Positions 59,905 to 64,000 of a stretch of DNA of 64,000 nucleotides are shown piece by piece; position 1 is the stretch's first letter, and each line of letters starts with the position of its first letter. The position numbers were made by a program, and so were the translations under genes. The stretch lies in assembly GCF_016741785.1 (NCBI RefSeq), contig NZ_JAERRL010000005.1, forward strand, positions 310,001-374,000, read 5' to 3'. This DNA is from Streptomyces sp. 7-21. GTDB taxonomy: Bacteria > Actinomycetota > Actinomycetes > Streptomycetales > Streptomycetaceae. The notes beneath the pieces are model-generated. The model saw only the letters and a list, made by a program, of their open reading frames with translations, had not been told where the DNA came from and ran no database searches.

Positions 59905-59925
59905 GGAACAGAAGGACAGCAGCCC

Positions 59926-60660
59926 ATGACCCTGGAAAACCCCCTCCCCGGCGCCATCGGCCTGAGCCACATCACCCCCTACGACTGGACCGCCACCGAC
60001 GGCGTCCGGGGCGGCAGCCCTCACATGCACACCGCCTGCACCGAGGCCTACGTCGTCACCGCCGGAAAGGGAGCCGTCCAGACCCTCAGCCCGCAGGGCT
60101 ACCACCACACCCCCCTCGAACCCGGCACCATCGCCTGGTTCAGCCCCGGCACCGTCCACCGCATGATCAACGAGGACGGGCTCAAGGTCACCGTCCTCAT
60201 GCAGAACAGCGGCCTCCCCGAAGCAGGCGACGCCGTCTTCACCTTCCCCGCCGAGATCCTCGCCGACCCCGAGCGCTACGCCGAAGCCGCCGCCCTCCCC
60301 GCCAAGGAAGGCCCCGAAGCCGAGAAGGCCGCCCGCGCCCGCCGGGACCTCGCCATCGAGGGCTACCTGCCCATCCGTGACGCCCTCCGCGACGGCGACC
60401 CCGAACCGCTGCGCGCCTTCCACGCCGCCGCCGCCCGTCTCGTCTCCGGCCGCGTCGCCGCCTGGCGCGCCCGCTGGCGCGACGGGGCGCTCGCCGCCGC
60501 CGAACGGACCGGCGCACACCTCGACGCTCTGGAGAAGGGCGACCCCACCCACCTGTGGCAGGCCGCTATGAACACCACCGGCCCGACCCGCGCCGCTGGC
60601 TGCGGCATGTGCGGCCACCGCCAGGAGTACGAGGTCCCCGGCGTCACGCTCCCGGCCTGA
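59926..60660 (+). CDS. Cupin domain protein
   Basis: A 244-residue protein with one cupin barrel (about 20-100). Metal-site motif 1 appears as GGSPHMHTACTEAYVVTAGKG (His27 and His29 with Glu33) and motif 2 as PGTIAWFSPGTVHRMIN (His near 77). A helical C-terminal part ends in CGMCGHRQEYE, with two closely spaced Cys. The upstream LacI-like site suggests sugar-related control; enzymatic activity (isomerase or similar) is unknown. Confidence 0.78.
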   Translation: MTLENPLPGAIGLSHITPYDWTATDGVRGGSPHMHTACTEAYVVTAGKGAVQTLSPQGYHHTPLEPGTIAWFSPGTVHRMINEDGLKVTVLMQNSGLPEAGDAVFTFPAEILADPERYAEAAALPAKEGPEAEKAARARRDLAIEGYLPIRDALRDGDPEPLRAFHAAAARLVSGRVAAWRARWRDGALAAAERTGAHLDALEKGDPTHLWQAAMNTTGPTRAAGCGMCGHRQEYEVPGVTLPA

Positions 60661-60666
60661 CGCGGG

Positions 60667-61446
60667 TCAGTACTTGGGCCCCACGTGCGCGTCCATCAGC
60701 GCCACGGACGCCTTGCGGGCGATCGAGACGTTGAACGGAGCGCCGTTGCGTTCCAGGATTCTCCACTCGGCCCCTACCAGGTCGAGAGCATAGGTAAAGA
60801 GCCCTCGGATGTCGTCAGAGCGGTTACTGAAGAAGTACCGAGCGTATTCGTACCGTTTCCTCTCGCCCGCGACTGACTTGGTCGTCCAGTTGGTGACGCG
60901 GCAGCCGTCGGAGTGGATGCAGCCCCGGATGAATGCCCAGGCGTATCGATCCACGAGCGCGTGCTGCCAGGGCTCCAGCGCGATATGGCGGTCGTGCTTC
61001 CTCCCTGCACCGTGCTGAGGGAAGAGGCATGTCCAGTGGTGTGTGAACGACTTCACTTCCGTGCAGCCCTTCAGCTGACGGTGCCGGATCCGCGGCGTGA
61101 CCATCACGGCCCTCATGGCGTCTTCGGCTGCCGTGATCAGACCGGGCCAGAGGTCGTCACAGAAGATCGAGAGATGATGCTGACCAGGACGGGAAACGAT
61201 GTGGCCGTCCCCTAGATACAACCCGAGGAGGTAGACGTAGGCGCGCTCGTCGAAATCACGGGGTGTGCAGCGTGGGCAGTCGTGCGGTCGCTGGAAGGGC
61301 ACACCGAGGGACCGGCGTTCTTCAGAGCGCCACCAGGAGATCGTGCCAGGCGGGACCCGGAGTCGCTCGGCGACCGAGGCTACCGTGGCACCGCCTCTCA
61401 GCAGTGTGAGCGCTTCCGTACGGATGGCGGGGGGATAGGACTTCAC
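60667..61446 (-). CDS. HTH protein with LAGLIDADG homing-endonuclease-like core
   Basis: A 259-residue protein. Residues 1-45 form a transposase-like helix-turn-helix (RTEALTLLRGGATVASVAERL, VPPGTISWWR). A CPRC pair (Cys57, Cys60) follows. Two LAGLIDADG-like helices are visible: YLLGLYLGDG (72-81) and FIRGCIHSDG (172-181), each ending in the acidic residue needed for cleavage. It is free-standing, not in an intron or intein, and lies 74 bp from tRNA-Leu. GC and codon use are lower and more varied than in its neighbours, hinting at acquisition. It might be a regulator rather than a nuclease. Confidence 0.75.
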   Translation of the reverse strand: MKSYPPAIRTEALTLLRGGATVASVAERLRVPPGTISWWRSEERRSLGVPFQRPHDCPRCTPRDFDERAYVYLLGLYLGDGHIVSRPGQHHLSIFCDDLWPGLITAAEDAMRAVMVTPRIRHRQLKGCTEVKSFTHHWTCLFPQHGAGRKHDRHIALEPWQHALVDRYAWAFIRGCIHSDGCRVTNWTTKSVAGERKRYEYARYFFSNRSDDIRGLFTYALDLVGAEWRILERNGAPFNVSIARKASVALMDAHVGPKY

Positions 61447-61519
61447 ACGCGCACAGTCGCAGACGGGCCAGTGCCGAGGGGAAGAGAAGGAAGAACATCA
61501 CTCGGCTGAGTGACCCTTG

Positions 61520-61603
61520 TGCCGGGTGCGGGATTCGAACCCGCATGCCCTATCGGGCGGAGGTGTTTGAGACCTCTGTGTATCCCGGTTCCACCAACCC
61601 GGC
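61520..61603 (-). tRNA. tRNA-Leu (anticodon CAA)
   Basis: An 84-nt class II tRNA on the minus strand. Acceptor stem GCCGGGT/ACCCGGC, anticodon stem GAGGT/ACCTC with loop CTCAAAC giving anticodon CAA (reads UUG), a long variable arm GCCCGATAGGGC, and T-arm GCGGGTTCGAATCCCGC. Discriminator A; CCA is not encoded (CAA follows). It is the only tRNA recognised in the window. Confidence 0.95.
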
Positions 61604-61696
61604 ATGTTCATCGCCACAGAAGTCTATCCGTTCCTGGCAGCCGCAAGCCACTAGGTACCCTCGTCAGTGGCCACCTTGTACGAACCGAGGAGCAGC

Positions 61697-62386
61697 GTGA
61701 GCACCCCCGACGTTCCGGATGAGAACCCCACTCCCGCCGAAGCCGCCTCTGCTGCGGAGGGGAGCGACGCGCACGTGCCGCCGCAGACGACGCGTGTCGT
61801 GATCGCCGAGGACGAGGCCCTGATCCGGATGGATCTCAAAGAGATGCTGGAGGAGGAGGGCTACTCCGTCGTCGGTGAGGCGTCGGATGGCGAGCGTGCC
61901 GTGGAGCTGGCCCGGGAGCTGCGGCCGGACCTGGTGATCCTGGACGTGAAGATGCCGGTGATGGACGGGATCTCGGCGGCGGAGAAGATCGCTGCCGAGG
62001 CGATCGCGCCGGTGCTGATGCTGACGGCGTTCTCGCAGCGGGAGCTGGTGGAGCGGGCCAGGGACGCGGGTGCGATGGCGTACCTGGTGAAGCCGTTCAG
62101 CAAGAGTGACGTGGTTCCGGCCATCGAGATCGCGGTGTCGCGGTTCCATGAGCTGAAGGCGTTGAGCGGCGAGGTGGCGGACCTGACGCAGCGGCTGGAG
62201 ACGCGGAAGCTGGTGGACCGGGCGAAGAGCGTGCTGCAGACGCAGTACGGGCTGACGGAGCCGGCGGCGTTCCGGTGGATCCAGAAGACGTCGATGGACC
62301 GCCGGCTGTCGATGCGGCAGGTGGCGGAGGCCGTGCTCCAGGACGCGGCTGAAAAGGCGCAGAAACAGCAGAAGTCCCAGAAGTAA
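61697..62386 (+). CDS. ANTAR domain response regulator (PdtaR-like)
   Basis: A 229-residue response regulator whose output binds RNA. After an acidic Ala-rich N-terminus, the receiver domain has VVIAEDEALIRM, phospho-acceptor Asp83 (VILDVKM) and Lys132 (LVKPFSK). The ANTAR domain spans about 160-215 (LVDRAKSVLQTQYGLTEPAAFRWIQ, then SMRQVAEAVL). Such proteins act by antitermination. The GTG at 61697, with GAGGAG six bases upstream, was chosen over a GTG at 61667. Third positions favour G, unlike the genes just to the left. Confidence 0.92.
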   Translation: MSTPDVPDENPTPAEAASAAEGSDAHVPPQTTRVVIAEDEALIRMDLKEMLEEEGYSVVGEASDGERAVELARELRPDLVILDVKMPVMDGISAAEKIAAEAIAPVLMLTAFSQRELVERARDAGAMAYLVKPFSKSDVVPAIEIAVSRFHELKALSGEVADLTQRLETRKLVDRAKSVLQTQYGLTEPAAFRWIQKTSMDRRLSMRQVAEAVLQDAAEKAQKQQKSQK

Positions 62387-62709
62387 CTTAGGTTTCGTCT
62401 CTGTGGGCGAGTGCAGGTAAAACTGCCCATAACTTGATACGTAGTGGTATGGCGCGTCCCTTTTCTGGGGCGCGCTTCTGTTTTGCCTGGCATAAGGCCG
62501 ATCTTGGCTGGATCATCCGCTTACCGGCGGGTCGTGTTGTGTTTCGGGCATGTGGCGCAGGTCACGAGGAGATCACAACTGTCGCCGTGGAGTGTCTGTG
62601 AAGCTTCCGGGGCAATAGATTCCGCTGCACGCCGCACCGGTGTTCGTTGGTGCGTGTCATCGGTGCGGCTTGTTCGTTGTTGCTAGGTCCGCTTCCAGGG
62701 GGTTTTGTC
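62387..62709. other. 323-bp intergenic region before the amino acid importer
   Basis: Contains the terminator of the ANTAR gene (62452-62484), then a lower-GC stretch likely to hold the promoter of the binding-protein gene. No other gene was seen. Confidence 0.6.
62452..62484 (+). terminator. Intrinsic terminator of the ANTAR regulator gene
   Basis: GCGCGTCCC (62452-62460) pairs with GGGGCGCGC (62467-62475), one G-U pair, loop TTTTCT, followed by TTCTGTTTT. A stem plus T-tract, classical in form. Confidence 0.85.
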
Positions 62710-63858
62710 GTGCTCGGAAGAACCGTCGTGAGGTGCGCGATACCCGTCGCGGCCGGTGCGTTGCTGCTGACCGGATGCGGCGGTGGCGGAAGCGATGCGG
62801 TCAAGATCGCCTTTCAGGGGCCGCTTTCAGGGGACAACGTCGCGCTGGGGGAGAACATGGAGCGCGGCATTCAGCTGGCGATCGATGAGGCGAACGCTTC
62901 GGGGGACTATGACTTCGAGATTGAGTACTTCCCGACGGACGACGCGGGGCAGGAGGGGCAGGCCAACACGGCGGCGCAGCGGGCGATCGATGACCCGGCG
63001 GTGGCGGCTGTGATCGGTCCCGCTTTCTCCGGCCCGGCGAATGTCGCCGGGCCGTTGTTCGGTGAGGCGGGGCTGGCGGCGGTGTCGACGTCGGCGACGG
63101 ATCCGTCGTTGACGGAGCAGGGTTTTCCGACGTTCCTGCAGGCGGTTCCGGCGGACAGTCTGCAAGGGGCGGCGATGGCTGAGTTCCTGGCGGCGCAGGA
63201 CGGCGTGGAGACCGTGATGGTCGTGGACAACGTGACGCCGTACGGGGAGGGTCTGGCGGATGTCGCGGCGGCGGACCTTGCGGATGCGGGGATCGAGGTG
63301 CTGCGGGAGAGCGTGCCGGAGGACACGGTGGATTACGGCAGCGCCGCGCGGACGGTGGTGAACTCCGGTGCTGATGCCCTGATTTACGCGGGTTACTATG
63401 CGGCGCTTGGTCCGTTCGCGACGCGTTTGCAGGAGGCGGGCTTCGACGGGATCGGGGTGTCGGGGGACGGTTCGAACGACCCGGAGCTGCTGAATCTGGC
63501 GGGGGGCGCGGTGGAGGGCTGGTATCTGACCTGCCCGTGTACGGATGCGTCGGAGAACCAGGCGACGCAGGCGTTCGCGGAGCGGTACGAGGAGGAGTTC
63601 GGGGTGGCGCCGGGGACGTACTCGGCGGAGTCGTACGACGCGACGAACATGATCATTGAGACGATTGCGGAGCTGGGTGGGGATCCGTCGCGTGAGGAGC
63701 TGTACGAGGCGCTGGCGAATGCTGAGTACGAGGGGCTGACGAAGACGTTCTCGTTTACGGAGAGCGGGGCGCTGGCGAACGAGACGATCTACTTCTACCA
63801 GGTTGAGGGTGGGGAGATCGGTTATCTGGGGGAGACGAGCGAGCTGGTGGGCGGCTAA
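62710..63858 (+). CDS. Branched-chain amino acid ABC transporter substrate-binding lipoprotein
   Basis: A 382-residue periplasmic-type binding protein of the LivJ family (type I fold). The signal peptide ends in lipobox LLTGC. The mature part opens VKIAFQGPLSGDNVALGENMERGIQLAIDEAN, then VIGPAFSGPANVAGPLFGEAGLAAVSTSATDPSLT, and YSAESYDATNMIIETIAELGG near the end, as expected. GTG at 62710 has AGGGGG seven bases upstream and gives a normal signal sequence; TTG at 62647 and GTG at 62728 are alternatives. It heads an operon continuing past the window. Confidence 0.9.
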   Translation: MLGRTVVRCAIPVAAGALLLTGCGGGGSDAVKIAFQGPLSGDNVALGENMERGIQLAIDEANASGDYDFEIEYFPTDDAGQEGQANTAAQRAIDDPAVAAVIGPAFSGPANVAGPLFGEAGLAAVSTSATDPSLTEQGFPTFLQAVPADSLQGAAMAEFLAAQDGVETVMVVDNVTPYGEGLADVAAADLADAGIEVLRESVPEDTVDYGSAARTVVNSGADALIYAGYYAALGPFATRLQEAGFDGIGVSGDGSNDPELLNLAGGAVEGWYLTCPCTDASENQATQAFAERYEEEFGVAPGTYSAESYDATNMIIETIAELGGDPSREELYEALANAEYEGLTKTFSFTESGALANETIYFYQVEGGEIGYLGETSELVGG

Positions 63859-63960
63859 AAGCGGTCGCTGGTGGGCCTGGCCGGTGCGGGTCGTGTGGCT
63901 CGTGCCGGCCGGGTGCGGCCGTGGTGTCTGGTCCGGTTCTCTTGTTGAGGAAGTCCGTGC

Positions 63961-64000
63961 ATGTCTCCTTCGGATTTTTGGGACGTTCTTGTCCTGGGCG
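63961..64000 (+). CDS. Start of next gene, probably ABC permease (truncated by window)
   Basis: ATG at 63961 with GAGGAAG ten bases upstream begins MSPSDFWDVLVLG and runs off the window. A hydrophobic segment appears to start immediately. Following the branched-chain amino acid binding protein, a LivH-type permease is expected. Only 13 codons are visible, so the identity rests on context. Confidence 0.5.
   Translation, partial: MSPSDFWDVLVLG

Noticed and set aside
61520-61603. tRNA-Leu as an attachment site of an integrated element
   Set aside because: No integrase gene and no repeated 3' tRNA segment was seen on either side within the window.

Overview
The window looks like a stretch of a high-GC actinomycete chromosome, most likely Streptomyces or a close relative. 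The evidence is very high GC, GTG starts, near-exclusive G/C third codon positions, start-stop overlaps inside operons, a PriA-type HisA with no trpF, a trpM-like gene between trpC and trpB, and sugar ABC operons without their own ATPase. From memory, the order his - trp - lgt - glt - chorismate mutase - pyk - ANTAR regulator - branched-chain amino acid binding protein follows the core region of S. coelicolor around SCO2008-SCO2058; this was not checked by alignment.

Layout. 1-2.3 kb: an ABC exporter pair and a membrane protein. 2.4-3.7 kb: YbaK and a Lon-N-domain protein, leftward. 3.8-9.6 kb: his operon hisD-C-B-(small membrane ORF)-H-priA-ridA-F. 9.7-13.1 kb: succinate dehydrogenase sdhC-A-B leftward, with a divergent LysR regulator. 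14.2-18.1 kb: a leftward sugar ABC importer with a YesL-like protein, behind an 825-bp control region. 18.9-20.5 kb: an ABC ATPase and a TIGR03085 protein. 20.6-27.3 kb: hisI, trpE, small membrane genes, trpC, trpM, trpB, trpA. 27.5-37.1 kb: a DUF1266 protein, then an apparently self-contained two-component cluster (epimerase, kinase/regulator, glycosyltransferases, methyltransferase, molybdopterin oxidoreductase, polytopic membrane protein). 37.2-39.9 kb: DsbA-like protein, Lgt, VIT-family protein. 40.2-46.2 kb: gltB-gltD. 46.3-49.6 kb: a DasABC-like importer behind DasR-type (dre) sites. 49.6-52.5 kb: small genes, chorismate mutase, TetR and two decayed fragments. 52.5-59.7 kb: pepN, a siderophore-type decarboxylase/N-monooxygenase pair and pyruvate kinase. 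59.9-64 kb: cupin gene, LAGLIDADG-like protein, tRNA-Leu(CAA), ANTAR regulator, and the start of a branched-chain amino acid ABC operon.

How the genes work together. The his and trp sets are incomplete (no hisG, hisE, trpD or trpF), and PriA would serve both pathways as the isomerase. GltBD supplies glutamate for amination, and two GlnR-like boxes lie upstream of it. Two importers lack ATPases and probably share an MsiK-type ATPase encoded elsewhere.

The most interesting signal is in the 28.7-37.1 kb cluster. Three promoters carry the same 11-bp-period direct repeat (TKACG-N6-TGACG). Two of them have an identical TAGCGT -10 hexamer at almost the same spacing, and the third lies about one helical turn further away. 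This points to a dedicated OmpR-family regulon controlling the epimerase, the two-component genes and the membrane protein/oxidoreductase operon. Other leads are a 14-bp operator-like sequence shared by the sugar importer and the cupin gene, LysR-type dyads in front of sdh, micro-ORFs before two genes, and frameshifted gene remnants.
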